This document shows positions 10,049 to 21,656 of a DNA stretch of 64,000 bases, in pieces; the first letter of the stretch is position 1, and each line of letters begins with the position of its first letter. The notes under the pieces are model-generated. The model ran no database searches. It saw nothing but the letters and a program-made list of their open reading frames with translations, and was not told the DNA's origin. This DNA comes from Antilocapra americana (Eukaryota > Chordata > Mammalia > Artiodactyla > Antilocapridae), in the NCBI GenBank assembly GCA_007570785.1, contig ML662449.1, forward strand, positions 15,271,745-15,335,744, written 5' to 3'. The position numbers were made by a program, and so were the translations under genes.

Positions 10049-11490
10049 AGAAAGACCATAGCTTTGACTACATAGACCTTTGCTGGCAAAGTGATGTCTT
10101 TGCTTTTAATATGCTCTCCAGGTTTGTCATAGCTTTCCTTAAAGGGAGCAAGCATCTAATTTCATGGCTGCAGTCAGCATCCACAGTGATTTAGAGCTCA
10201 AGAAAATCTGTCACTACATCCATCTTTTCCACTTCTATTTTCTGTAAAGTTATGGGACCAAAGGCCATTTTATTAGTGTTTTTAATATGGAGTTTTAAGC
10301 CAGCTTTTTCACTCTCCTCTTTCACCTTCATCAAGAGGCTCTTTAGTTCCTCTTTACCTTCTGCCATTAGTGGTATTATCTGCATATCTGAGGTTGTTGA
10401 TATTTCTCCCAGCAATCTTGATTCCTGATTGTAACTCATCCAGCCCAGCATTTCACATAATGTAATCTGCATATTAGTTAAATAAACAGAGTGACAATAT
10501 ACAGCCTTTTTGTACTCCCTTCCCAATTTTGATCCAGTCAGTTCAATGTAAGGTTCCAACTGTTGCTTCTTTACCCTCATACAGGTTTCTCAGGAGACAG
10601 GTAAGATGGTCTGGTATTTTCACTTCTTTAAGAATTTTATACAGTTTGTTGTGATCCACACAGTCAAAGGCTTTGCATAGTCGGTGAAACAGAAGTAGAT
10701 GTTTTCCTGGAATTCCCTTGCTTTCTCTATGATCCAATGAATGTTGGCAACTTGATCTCTGCTTCCTCTGCCTTTTCTAAATCCAGCTTATACATCTGGA
10801 AGTTCTTGATTCAAGTGCTGCTGAAGCCTAGCTTGAAGAATTTTGAGCATAACCTTATTAGCATGGGAAATGAGCATAATTTTCTGGTAGTTTGAACATC
10901 CTTTAACACTGCCCTTCTTTGGAATTGGGATGAAAACTGAACTTTTCCAGTCCTGTGGCCCTGCTGAGCTTTCCAAATTTGCTGACATATTGACTGCAGC
11001 AATTTAACAGCATCATTTTTTAGGATTTGAAATAGCTCAACTGGGATTCCCTCACCTCCTCTAGCTTTGTTTGTAGTAATGCTTCCTAAGGCCCAGTTGA
11101 CTTCACCCTGTAGGATATCTGGCTCTAGGTGAGTGATCATACCATCATGGTTATCCCGGTCATTAAGATCTTTTTTATACAGTTCTTCTGTGTATTCTTG
11201 CCACCTCTCCTTAATCTCTTCTATTCTGTTAAGTCCTTACCATTTCTGTCCTTTATCATACCCATCCTTGCAAGAAATGGTCCTTTGATAGCTTCAGTTT
11301 TCTTGAAGAGATCTCTCATTTTTCCCATTCTATATCTTCCCCTCTATTTCTTTACCTTGTTCATTTAAGAAGACCTTATCCCTTCTTGCTATTCTTTTGA
11401 ACTCTGCAGAGAGTTCTCAGTCATTCCTTGTTTCAGTTTCTTGTTTTTTTTTTTTCTTCACAGCATTTATCACGATGTTAAATATCCACA
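10049..11490 (-). mobile_element. BovB LINE, 5' part of the split antisense copy
   Basis: Continues the antisense BovB from 8590 after the inserted BovB and SINE, missing about 20 bases at the junction. Minus-strand translation shows the catalytic box near 10375-10400 as YADN, motif A near 10655-10680 and the upstream block near 10811-11140 (GGEGIPVELFQILKNDAVKLLQSICQQIWK). The 5' end fades near a T-rich run at 11444-11456. Confidence 0.88.
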
Positions 11491-12490
11491 GTACTTTTGT
11501 TTTTGTACTGTTTTCCCCCAGTGTAAGCCTCATGCTGTCCAAAAGCTTTTCTGATTGGTTTGTGGCTGTCTAGAGTATTTCAATCAATACATGCTAAAAG
11601 AATATGAAGTTATGAGAAGTATTTGTTAGAAAGTTGGGTCTTACTTGGAAGAGGTTTGCCTCAGAATGTGTTGTGGTAGTGGAACTCCTCTCTTTCCCTT
11701 CTTTTGTTTCTACTGTCTTTCATCCATGTCTGGCTTTGAATATAAAGGGGATTTAGGATAGCACACAAACATTTCTATCTACAAAAATTTGCATGCCTGG
11801 CACTTGCTTCTAGCTGAAGGTATGTGAATGACTATAGGTATCCAAGACCTTAAGAGCTCTATAGCTCAATATGGAAAACAAATGTGAGCAGATTTACAAT
11901 GTAACGTCACTTGTGATAAAATCCAATACTGGACGTGCATGGAAATGACAAGAAAGGAAAGAAGATGGAATAAGACACTCATCAGTTTGTTTCTGACAAA
12001 TGTTAACGAAATCACCAAGAGAAAGTCAGGTTCCCATGTAGCGTCAGTATACAGTCAGCACATCTGTTAATGCTATCATGGCCCATGGCTTCCTAAGTGC
12101 CATCTAGAGCCTACTGCCCAGGTGGTATGTATCAAAAAGTTACTCTTTTAAAAATTTACTAAATTTATCCACAACTTGTTCTTGTACAGAATGGATTCTA
12201 CACCCTCAGTCTCTTTAGCTATTGCCCACACTTCTCAGGCCAATGCTGCAAATGAAGTATTGCAAATGAAGCATCTCCAAGTTATGCTAAGCAGTAGAGA
12301 CTTATCATGCCTCTGGGATATGGAGGAGGCACGGCATTGTTACAGCTGCTTTCTCAGCTGTTGCTGAGAAACAGAACTACCAACCCATGCTACCCTTAAC
12401 GGAAACCAAAAAGTAGACTGCTTTGTTCTCCTTTTCATTTGTCATTTGGGATTTCATCAACCACAAAACTGCACTTAAACAAACCACCAA
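11491..12490. other. unique DNA, no gene seen
   Basis: No repeat recognised except a trivial direct duplication of tgcaaatgaag near 12247 and 12261. The small open frame at 12176-12367 has no family signature. Confidence 0.5.
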
Positions 12491-12660
12491 CAGTGGTTCT
12501 CAGGTTTGGCTGAAACTTGGACATCTGTGGGGATTTTTAAATACTTCTGTCTCATCCCTATCCCAGATGAACTAACTCAGAATTTCTAGGGTATGGTCTA
12601 TTAAAAAGCAAACAACAAGAAATTCAGGTGTTACAAACGTGCAACTACCTTTGAGAATAC
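12491..12660. mobile_element. MER20-like DNA transposon relic
   Basis: Begins with cagtggttctca and ends in tttgagaatactg. These resemble the inverted termini of MER20/MER5-type hAT elements. The internal ggaatttctagggt-like part fits the MER20 centre. Highly diverged. Confidence 0.55.
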
Positions 12661-13758
12661 TGCTTCTTGTTAAATTTAGATGACTTTCTTTTAAATAATT
12701 AGGCCCAGCAGGGAGTACACAGTATAATTTACCTGATTTCCCATACCTGCCTGGAGACCACCTGGCTCAAAACAAAGCGATTATTTCCCAATCAGAAGTT
12801 ACCAAACATGTGTACATATGTGTGTGTGTGTGTGTGTTTACTTTCCAATTAAGTTTTTCTTAAGTTCAATACATTACTGCTAATTATTCTGTCTCACAAA
12901 TTTAGCCTTCTTCATTTGGCCCTATTCATATTCTTGTAGGTGATGATTCTACCATCCTTTTAGTTATCATCAATTTAGTAATGTGTATATTCTACTCTTT
13001 TGTCAAAAGTTAGGTGTAATTCAGTTGGGTAGGTTTAACAACTATCATTATACACATGTTTCTTAAATAGCTACTTGTAGGTGAATTTACCTTGCCTTGA
13101 TGGTGAAGTGCCCATAAATGTTCAGTCAGCTGGAGAACTCCTTTGGCTAAACATTTTCACAATCTATTTCTCTCTCTTTTTTTTAAAGTCATTTAATTTA
13201 CTGTGATGGTAGTAATAGCCCTTTCCGCTTTGCACTACGGGGAAGAAAGGATATTTTTATCTACTTAAAAGCTAATAAAGGCTCCCACTGTTGAAAAATA
13301 TTCACACCTCCCAATTATTTCCATCAAGTGATAAATTTAAAATAAAAGAAAAAGAATTATAACTCCAAAGTATTAGCAAGTAAGCAATAATGACTAGGAA
13401 AAAACTTTGGGAAGGATCATTAAATTCATCTTTGCTTTCAAACAACCTGATAGTCAAATACATAGGGGACTCTAAAAGGGTGTCTTCTGCCACTGAAATT
13501 AGTTAAGAATTGATTTATTATTGATGAAATTCACCATCTGTTGTAGTAAATAATGGGAGGAAGTGATCTGCAGATGAAAGACTACAGAGGCCAGCTTGAA
13601 GAAGCTCCTGCACCCACCACTACCAACCTAGGTGCCACCCATCCTAAAGACCACAGGATTTATTTACTTGACTCTTGCTTCCATGTTCTACCAAGGGCTA
13701 CCATGTCCATATGCTTATACTTCCCCAGGACTGCTTTTACAGACTACCTTCATGGGTC
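12661..13758. other. unique AT-rich DNA with a short TG repeat
   Basis: A short (TG)n run lies at about 12818-12837. Otherwise no repeat, exon or RNA gene is recognised. Open frames at 13302-13493 and 13553-13795 are isolated, small and without motif. Confidence 0.5.
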
Positions 13759-13767
13759 CCTATTTTA

Positions 13768-14905
13768 TTTAGATTTTAATTTAACATTTAATTAAAATAT
13801 AGTTGATCTATAATATTGTGCCAAGCTCTGCTGTTCAGCAAAGTGACTCAGTTATACACATATAGACTTTCTTTTTTTTAAAAAATTTTCTTTTCCATTA
13901 TAGTTTATCACAGGATTTGAATATAGTTCCCTGTGCTATACGTTAGGACCTTGTTGCTTATCCAACATGTACCTAATAGTTTACATCTCCTAATCCCAAA
14001 CTCTTAGTCCTTCCCTCACCTAACCTCCTCCCTTTTGGCAATCACAAGTCTGTTCTCTATGTCTGCGAGTCTGTTTCTGTTTTTTAGATGGGTTCATTTG
14101 TGCCATATTTTAGATTTCACATCTAAGTACTATCACGTGATATTAGTCTTTCTCTTTCTGATTTAATTAACTTCATATGGTGATTTCTAGCTGCATCACA
14201 TTGCTGCAACTGGCTTTATTTCATTCTCTTTTATGGGCTGAGTAGTATTCTGTTGCTTATGTGGACCTCATCTTAATCTATTAATCTGTTGATGGACATT
14301 TAGGTTGTTTCCATGACTTGGCTATTGTGAATAGAGCTGCTATGAACATAGGGGTACATGTATATTTTTGATTATAATTTTGTCTGGTATATGCTCAGGA
14401 GTGGAATTGCTGGATCATATGATAATTTTATTTTTAGTTTTCTAAGGAACCTCCTCATTATTTTCCATAGTGGCTGCACCAAATTATATTCCCACCAACA
14501 GTATAGGAGTGTTCCTTTTTCTCCACATCCTCTACAGCATTTTGTTATTTGTAGACATTTTAATGATGGCCATTCTGATCAATGTGAGGTGATACCTCAT
14601 TGTAGTTTTGATTTGCATTTCTCTAATAATTAGTGATGTTGAGCATCTTTTCATGTGTCTACTGGCCATCTGTATGTCATCTTTGGAGAAGTATCTGCTA
14701 AGGTTTTCTGCCCATTTTGTTGTTGAGTTGCATGAGCTGTTGTGTATTTTGGAGATTAAGACTTTGTCACATCATTTGCAAATATTTTCTGTCATTCCAT
14801 TGGTTGTCATTTTTCTATAGTTTCCTTTGCTGTGCAAGTGCTTGTAAGTTTGATTAGGCCCCATTTGTTTATTTTTGATTTTATTTCTATTGCCTTGGAA
14901 TAAAT
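13768..14905 (-). mobile_element. L1 LINE, 3' 1.1 kb, antisense, older subfamily
   Basis: A 5'-truncated L1 in reverse: 3' UTR at the left, then the ORF2 C-terminal part (the reverse of the zinc-cluster region near 14470-14550). Ends in ORF2 near 14900. Exact 9-bp duplications of cctatttta at 13759-13767 and 14906-14914 frame it. The coding remnant is broken in all frames. More diverged than the L1s at both window edges. Confidence 0.9.
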
Positions 14906-14914
14906 CCTATTTTA

Positions 14915-15337
14915 GAATGAAGCTAAATTAAGTAGTTGAATTCTCTGACATACTCCAGAGGAGTTGGATGAATCCATCATGTGGCACTTCATTTATTTAT
15001 TTATTTTTTCTTTTTGGGCCAACACCCCAAATCTAACCTCTTCTAGGTATCTAAACCCACTCTATGCCATGCCTAAAACAGTCTTTTTTTCCCAACCCAA
15101 ATTGCTTTTCTACATTTCCTAAAAAATTCTACCCTGTCTTTTTGAATTTTGATCACAGCATTAACTACAGTCTATCCCAAACCACTTCAGTGACTTGCAT
15201 GTAGTTTCCTCAGCTGTTTATCATGATTCAGATACCTTTAACCTCTGACTATCTCAACAGGTCCCTTCTAATCTACTGTTGTGTTAGAATTTTACCTGTT
15301 TATCCTAGATCCTGATCTCTAAATGTTTCACACTAGG
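14915..15337. other. unique DNA, no gene seen
   Basis: A short ATTT run near 14993-15010. No repeat family or gene recognised. Confidence 0.5.
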
Positions 15338-15577
15338 CAAGATGCTGTGTGTTGTGCTGAGCTAAGTTGCTTTAATTGTGTTCAACTCTTTGCAAGCCTA
15401 TGGAGTGTAGCCCATCAGGCTCCACTGTCCATGGGATTCTCCAGGGAAGAATACTGGAGTGGGTTGCCACACCCTTCTCTGGGGAATCTTCCTGACCAAG
15501 GGATTGAAACTGTGTCTCTTATGTCTCCTTCATTGGCAGGTTAGTTCTTTTCCACTAGTGCCACCTGGGAGGCCCCT
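15338..15577 (-). mobile_element. Bov-tA SINE, antisense
   Basis: Tail side at the left (gctgagctaag), Bov-A body (gggattctccaggg) and tRNA-like head ending in cacctgggaggcccc at the right. Moderately diverged. Confidence 0.88.
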
Positions 15578-15784
15578 AGTCAAGGTATTTGGCCAATATT
15601 CCTAATTTCCCACTGCTCTTAAAGTTTATCTATACGTTCTTATTTCTGAACTGTATTAATGCAGATAGATCATAGCATTTAGCAATAAGACTGGCACTCA
15701 ATGTTATTAAGAATACTCAATGGAATGACTAATTTTTAAATGCCAACTAAATTGTGGTTTGTTGGTTTATTATTATCAGTAATA
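15578..15784. other. short unique spacer
   Basis: No recognised repeat or gene between the SINE and the BovB copy. Confidence 0.4.
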
Positions 15785-15950
15785 TAAAGTGGAAGTGAGA
15801 AATAGATTTAAGGGACTAGATCTGATAGATAGAGTACTTGATGAATTGTGGACAGAGGTTCATGACATTGTACAGGAGACAGGGATCAAGACCATCCCCA
15901 AGAAAAAGAAATGAAAAAAAGCAAAATGGCTGTCTGAGGAGGCCTTAGAA

Positions 15951-16220
15951 ATGGCTGTGAAAGAAGGGAAGCCAAAGCAAAGGAGAAAAGGAAAGATATA
16001 CCCGTTTGAATGCAGAGTTCCAAAGATAGCAAGGAGAGATAAGAAAGCCTTGCTCAGTGATCAATGCAAAGAAATAAAGGAAAACAATAGAATGGCGAAG
16101 ACTGGAAATCTCTTCAAGAAAATTAGAGATACCAAGGGAAGATTTCATGCAAAGATCAGCTCGATAAAGTACAGAAATGGTATGGACCTAACAGAAGCAG
16201 AAGATATTAAGAAGAGATAG
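15951..16220 (+). pseudogene. BovB linker between endonuclease and RT (fragment)
   Basis: An 89-residue lysine/arginine-rich frame (MAVKEGKPKQRRKGK near the start, then CKEIKENNRMAKTGNLFKKIRDTKGRFHAKI). This matches the charged linker between endonuclease and RT in other BovB copies, including 60341-60760 here. It is not a separate gene. The upstream ATG is internal to the ancestral frame, and the stop at 16218-16220 replaces a tryptophan codon of the family (aagagatag for aagagatgg). Confidence 0.75.
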
Positions 16221-16689
16221 CAAGAATACACAGAAAACTATACAAAAAAAAATCTTTATGACCCAGTTAATCAAATGCTATGATCATTCACCTAGAGCCA
16301 GACATTCTGGAATATGAAGTCAAGTGGGCCTTAGGAAGCAATCACTACAAACAAAGCTAGTGGGGGTGATGGAATCCCATTTGAGCCATTTCAAATCCTA
16401 AAAGATGATACTGTGAAAGTGCTGCACTCAATATGCCATCAAATTTGGAAAACTCAGATGTGAGCACAGTACTGCAAAAGGTTAATTCTCATTCCAATTC
16501 CAAAGAAAGGCAATGCCAAAGAATGCTCAAACTACCACACAATTGCACTCATCTCACATGCTAGTAAAGTAGTGCTCAAAATTCTCCAAGCCAGGCTTCA
16601 GCAATACATGAACCGTGAACTTCCAGATGTTCAAGCTGGTTTTAGAAAAGGTAAAGGCACCGGAGATCAAATTGCCAAAATCCACTAGA

Positions 16690-17317
16690 TTATCGAAAAA
16701 GCAAGAGAGTTCCAGAAAACCATCTATTTCTGCTTTATTGACTATGCCAAAGCCTTTGACTGTGTGGATCACAATAAACCATGGAAATTCTGAAAGAGAT
16801 GGGAATACCAGACCACCTGACCTGCCTCTTGAGAAACCTGTATGCAGGTCAGGAAGCAACAGTTAGAACTGGACATGGAACAACAGACTGGTTCCAAATA
16901 GGCGAAGGAGTACGTCAAGGCTGTATATTGTTTCTCTACTTATTTAACTTATATGCAGAGTATATCATGAGAAACACTGGGCTGGAAGAAGCACAAACTA
17001 GGATCAAGATTGCTGGGAGAAATATCAGTAACCTCAGATATGCAGATGCCACCACCCTTATGGCACAAAGTGAAGAAGAACTAAAGAGCCTCTTGCTGAA
17101 AGTGAAAGAGGAGAGTGAAAAAGTTAACTTAAAGCTCACCATTCAGAAAACTAAGATCATGGCATCTAGTCCCATCACTTCATTGCAAATAGATGGAGAA
17201 ACTGTAGGTAAAGTGTCAGACTTTATTTTTCTGGTCTCCAAAATCGCTGCAGATCATGACTGTAGCCATGAAATTGAAAGACACTTACTCTTTGAAGGAA
17301 AGGTATGGCCAACCTAG
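16690..17317 (+). pseudogene. BovB reverse transcriptase fragment, frameshifted, YADA box
   Basis: Motif A (FIDYAKAFDCVDHN, about 16725-16775) is in one frame. A frameshift near 16785 moves the rest to the frame 16781-17317, which carries LRNLYAGQEATVRTGHGTTDWFQIGEGVRQGCILFLYL (motif B, with SP changed to FL) and RYADATTLMAQ (motif C). The second catalytic aspartate codon is GCC at 17048-17050, as in the copy at 8946-8948. The connection domain follows to the stop at 17317. Nonfunctional on two counts: frameshift and catalytic change. Confidence 0.85.
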
Positions 17318-17874
17318 AAAGCACATTAAAATGCAGAGATATTACCTTGCCAAAAAAGGTCCATCTAGTCAAGGCTAAGGTTTTTCCAGTAGTTATGTAT
17401 GGATGTGAGAGTTGGACTGTAAAGAGGGCTGAGCGCTGAAGAATTGATGCTTTTGAACTGTGGTGTTGGAGAAGACTCTTGAGAGTTCCTTGGACTGCAA
17501 GGAAATCCAGTCAGTCCATCCTAAAGGAGATCAGTCCTGGGTATTCATTGGAAGGACTGATGTTGAAACTGAAACTAATACTTTGGCCACCTGATGTGAA
17601 GAGCTGACCCATTGGAAAAGACTCTGATGCTGGGAAAGATCGAGGGAAGAAGGAGAAGGGGATGACAGAAGATAAGATGGTTGGATGGCATCACCGACTC
17701 AATGGACGTGAATTTGGGTAAATTCCGGGAGTTGGTGATGGACAGGATGGCCTGGTGTGCTGCAGTTCATGGGGTTGCAAAGAGTCTGACACAAATGAGT
17801 GACTGAACTTCACCGAACTGAATATTAATACTTTTTATTTATAATGATGTTATAAATAAACTTATTTATAACAT

Positions 17875-18156
17875 CCTGCTGCTGCTGCTACTGCTAAGTC
17901 GCTTCAGTTGTGTATGACTCTGTGGGACCCTATAGACAGCAGCCCACTAGGCTCCCCCGTCCCTGGGATTCTCCAGGCAAGAATACTGGAGTGGATTGCC
18001 ATTTCCTCCTCCAATGCATGAAAGTGAAAAGTGAAAGTGAAGTTGCTTAGTCGTGTACGACTTGTACTGATCCCATGGACTGCAGCCTTCCAGGCTCCTC
18101 CGTCCATGGGATTTTCCAGGCAAGAGTGCTAGAGTGGGGTGCATTTGCCTTCTCCG
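17875..18156 (-). mobile_element. Bov-A2 SINE, antisense
   Basis: CTG-rich tail at the left (ctgctgctgctact), two Bov-A units separated by the gaaagtgaaaagtgaaagtg linker, ending in gccttctcc. Flanked by exact 9-bp duplications of ttataacat at 17866-17874 and 18157-18165. Confidence 0.95.
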
Positions 18157-18165
18157 TTATAACAT

Positions 18166-18584
18166 ACTAATATGTTATAAATTATTTTACTATTTCATCA
18201 TTAATCTGGAGACTCAGAGAAAATGTTCCAGATGCTTGGAATGCAGTCTAACATTGATAATTTGGTAGAAAAAGAACTCAAAATATTCTTGGATATATTA
18301 ATTTTATATAGTTTATACATGGAAACCTAAAGCACTCTTTTTTTCAGGATGACAGGATGCTTGTATTTAACTAACTAAAACCATGAAAAGGTCCCATTAT
18401 CTTTTTAGCTAAGCATCTAGTAAAATCTCATTGATTGAGAGATGATCACTTAATGTGAATTATAAATTATATAGCATTTAAAGGAATATAGTGGTCTTCA
18501 TTGAGTGAAACAGGAAATTGTGTTTAACTAATTTACTAATGGATGTAGATAATATATGTTCCTACCTCTACCACCTTTTGGGTA
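18166..18584. other. unique AT-rich DNA
   Basis: No repeat or gene recognised. Confidence 0.5.
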
Positions 18585-18885
18585 GGGAGTTTATGTTAAG
18601 GTTAATTAAGGTCAAATGAGGTTACAAATATTGGGGTCCTGATTCCATAAATCAGTGCCATTATATGAAGAGATTCCAGTGAACTTTCTTTTGCTCCACG
18701 TGAATGTGAAGAAGAGGTCGTGTGCACACACTGTGAGAGGATGACCACTTACAAGTCAAGAGAAGGAGCCTCAGAATGAAACTTACCTCGCCAGCATATC
18801 TGATTTACTAGCTTCCAGAACTATTGTTTAAGTTACCCAAACTGTGGGATTTTTTTATGGCAGCTTAAGCTGACTAACATTGGCA
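18585..18885 (+). mobile_element. MLT1-type (ERVL-MaLR) LTR relic, 3' two thirds
   Basis: Ordered matches to an MLT1 LTR: aattaaggtcaaatgaggt, ggtcctgattccataa, the block for a ttataagaagag-like segment near 18664, ccagaactattgtttaag and tatggcagcttaagctgact at the end. Solitary, heavily diverged, no internal viral coding region. Family assignment is from memory of the consensus. A gene-regulatory role is possible for such LTRs but nothing here shows it. Confidence 0.7.
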
Positions 18886-19009
18886 CCATCATTGCAGAGT
18901 GATGAGGCTGTTTTGCATGAAGGAGGGTGGATGCTTTCACAGTGACGGAAGAAATGTGGCTGTGGTTGATGAACCATTTTGTGAAAAAGTATTGTTAATT
19001 CTTCTGTAT

Positions 19010-19676
19010 ATCTCTTCAGTCACTCAGTCATGTCCAATTCTTTGACACCCCATGGACTGCTGGACATCAGGCTTCCATGTCCATCACCAAACCTGGAGCT
19101 TGCTCAGACTCCTGTCCATTGAGTTGGTGATGCCATCCAATCATCTCATCTTCTGTTGTCCCCTTTTCCTCTCTCCTTCAGTCTTTCCCAGCATCCGGGT
19201 CTTTTCCAATAAGTCAGCTCTTCACATCAGGTGGCCAAAGTATTGGTGCTTCAGCTTCAGCATTTGTCTTTCCAATGAATATTCAGGACTGATTTCCTTT
19301 AGGACTGGTTGCATCTCCTTGCAGTCCAAGGGACTCTCAAGAGTCTTCTCCAACACCACAGTTCAGAAGCATCAATTTTTCAGCACCTAGCTTTATGGTC
19401 CAACTCTCACATCCATACATGACTACTGGAAAAACCATAGCTTTGATTATATGGACTTTTGCCAGCAAAATAATATCTCTGTTCTTTAATATGTTTTCTA
19501 GATTTGTCATAGCTTTTCTTTCAAGGAGCAAGCGCCTTTTAATTTCATGGCTGCAATCACCATCTGCAGTGATTTTGGAGACTAAGAAAATAAAGTCTGT
19601 CACTGTTTCCATTGTTTCCCCATCTATTTGCCATGAAGTGATGGGACCAGATGCTGTGATCTTAGTTTTTTGACTG
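19010..19676 (-). mobile_element. BovB LINE, antisense, left part of a split copy
   Basis: BovB 3' end in reverse (cagtcactcagtcatgtcc) running into the post-RT coding region as far as gatcttagttttttgactg. The copy resumes at 20429 after an L1 insertion. About 20 bases of BovB expected between the two parts are missing. The minus-strand frame 19337-19972 crosses the BovB/L1 junction and is a chance fusion, not a gene. Confidence 0.9.
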
Positions 19677-20140
19677 TTTTTTTTTTCTTTACAATATTGT
19701 ATTGGTTTTGCCATACATTGACATGAATCTGCCATGGGTGTACATATGTTCCCCAACCTGAACCCCCTCCCACCTCTGAATCTCTCTGGATCATCCCAGT
19801 GCACCAGTCCCGAGCATCCTGTCTCATGCATCGAACCTGGACTGGTGATTTGTTTCACATATGGTGATATACATGTTTCAATGTCATTCTCCCAAATCAT
19901 CCCACCCTCGCCCTCTCCCACAGAGTCCAAAAGACTGTTGTATACATCTGTGTCTCTTTTGTTGTCTGGCATACAGGATTATCGTTACCATCCTTCTAAA
20001 TTCCATATATATGCATTAGTATACTGTATTGGTGTTTTTCTTTCTGGCTTACTTCACTCTATATAATAGGCTCCAGTTTCATCCACCTCATTAGAACTGA
20101 TTCAAGTGTATTCTTTTTAATGGCTGAGTAATATTCCATT
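19677..20140 (-). mobile_element. L1 LINE, 3' 0.46 kb, antisense, nested in BovB
   Basis: Poly(T) at about 19677-19688 is the reversed poly(A) tail. Then the reversed L1 3' UTR (cccacagagtccaaaagact) and the last part of ORF2 end at taatattccatt. It is interrupted almost at its 5' end by a Bov-A2, and the copied L1 bases aatattccatt recur after that SINE at 20418-20428. Confidence 0.92.
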
Positions 20141-20417
20141 CTGGAGAAGGCAACCCACTCCAGTACTCCTGCCTGGAAAATCCCATGGATGGAGAGGCCT
20201 GGGAGGCTGCAGTCCCTGGGGTCGCTAAGAGTTGAACACGACTGGGCTACTTCACTTTCACTTTTCACTTTCATGCACTGGAGTAGGAAATGGTAACCCA
20301 CTCCGGTGTTCTTGCCTGGAGAGTCCCAGGGATGGCGGAGCCTGGTGGGCTGCCATCTATGAGGTTGCACAGAGTCGGACACGACTGAAGCGACTTAGCA
20401 GCAGCAGCAGCAGCAGC
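20141..20417 (+). mobile_element. Bov-A2 SINE nested in L1
   Basis: Two Bov-A units (ctggagaaggcaaccc at the left; ggagtaggaaatggtaac in the middle) and a (CAG)n tail at about 20397-20417. Exact 11-bp duplications of aatattccatt at 20130-20140 and 20418-20428. Third layer of a BovB-L1-SINE nest. Confidence 0.95.
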
Positions 20418-20428
20418 AATATTCCATT

Positions 20429-20672
20429 CACTCTCCTCTTTCACTTTCATCAAGAGTCTCTTTATTTCCTCTTTGCTCTCTGCCATAAGGGTGTTGTCAT
20501 CTGCATATCTGAGGTTATTGATTTTTCCCCCAGCAATCTTGATTCCAGCTTATGCTTCATCCAGCCCAGCATTTTGCATGATGTACTCTGCATTCAAGTT
20601 AAATAGGTAAGACGACAATATATAGCCTTGACATATTCCTTTCGCAATTTGGAATCAGTCCATTGTTCTTCT
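20429..20672 (-). mobile_element. BovB LINE, antisense, right part of the split copy
   Basis: Resumes the BovB of 19010-19676 with cactctcctctttcac and continues through the RT catalytic box in reverse (gtcatctgcatatctgagg near 20496, which encodes YADD) to ggaatcagtccattgttctt. Confidence 0.9.
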
Positions 20673-21041
20673 GTAGAGTTGCAGAAAAAAACAAATTCTT
20701 AAGAAAGCTGAGTGAAATCCTGTTATTTAATGGCAGAATGCATGGATTTTGTTTGTATTTACCTAACTTATCAATGCAGGACTGCAAATATCAATGTATT
20801 GACTCTCATAAGTTGTTGAGACCTCCCTCATGCAAAAAAAAAAGGTATGTATGAGTTTAGAACAGAAACAATAGGAGCATTATGATTTGTATTTTTTTTT
20901 AACATGTTCCATTTTATAATGTTAATCTTTCCACTTTTTAAATGGAGCTGGGGTTATACATGAGGGGATTTGTTTTTTCTTATTTGCTCCTTATTTCTAA
21001 CATCCACTTGGAATATATGCTGAAGTCATTTGTAGACATCT
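20673..21041. other. unique DNA, no gene seen
   Basis: No repeat or exon recognised. Confidence 0.5.
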
Positions 21042-21049
21042 AAGCTGTA

Positions 21050-21273
21050 CTTGAGGCTTCCCAGATGGTGCAGTGGTAAAGAATCCTCCTGGCAGTGCAG
21101 GAGACACAGGATACATGGGTTTGATCCCTTGGTCAGGATGATCCCCTGGAGATGGAAATGGTAACCACTCCAGTATTCTTATCTATAAAATCCCATGGAC
21201 AGAGGATCCTGGTGGTGTACAGTCCATGGGGTCACAAAGACTTGGACACAACTGAGCAGCTGAGCATACCTGC
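21050..21273 (+). mobile_element. Bov-tA SINE
   Basis: tRNA-like head (ggcttcccagatggtgcag, with gggtttgatccctt as B-box region near 21118), Bov-A body and tail. Flanked by 8-bp duplications aagctgta at 21042-21049 and 21274-21281. Confidence 0.9.
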
Positions 21274-21281
21274 AAGCTGTA

Positions 21282-21655
21282 GGTCACATAGTGTCCAGCT
21301 GGAGACCTGACATCAGTACATTTTCCTAGGAACCTACAAGTCATGGCATTCCTTATCTTTTCACGTTACCTCAGAGGCTCATGACTATTGCAAAAGGAAA
21401 CAGGTAATTCTGGTGTAATGCCTGTCTTTGGATTGCATATTGATTATTCCCCTTTTGTCTTCTTAGACACTTTTCTACAGTGCCCAAATAACCTCAATTT
21501 ATAACTAGACTGCTTCACCAGCTCACTTTCTTTCCACCTTTGATTGGTTCCAATCATGAGAGACACCCAGTGGTGATGGGAGTGGTAGGCCACAGTATTT
21601 ATAACTTACCAAACATTCTGGCCTCATTATAGTTCTACAGTTGCTGGTTCTTCTA
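21282..21655. other. unique DNA, no gene seen
   Basis: No repeat or exon recognised. Confidence 0.5.
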
Positions 21656-21656
21656 C

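Larger units (their letters stand above)
15785..17822 (+). mobile_element. BovB LINE, 2.0 kb, 5'-truncated, sense
   Basis: The longest uninterrupted BovB in the window. It starts after the endonuclease domain (ggaagtgagaaatagattta), runs through the linker and RT, and ends at the 3' terminus (ctgaacttcaccgaactgaa). It lacks about the first 1.2 kb of the 3.2-kb family length. Several frameshifts separate the linker frame, the RT frame and the 3' region. No convincing target duplication was found. Confidence 0.93.

Noticed and set aside
18585..18885. Possibility of a larger endogenous retrovirus around the MLT1-type LTR
   Set aside because: Only a partial solitary LTR is visible. No internal gag, pol or env-like sequence lies on either side.
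19337..19972. 211-residue minus-strand open frame
   Set aside because: It runs from reversed L1 3' UTR into reversed BovB coding sequence across an insertion junction. A chance fusion of two repeats.
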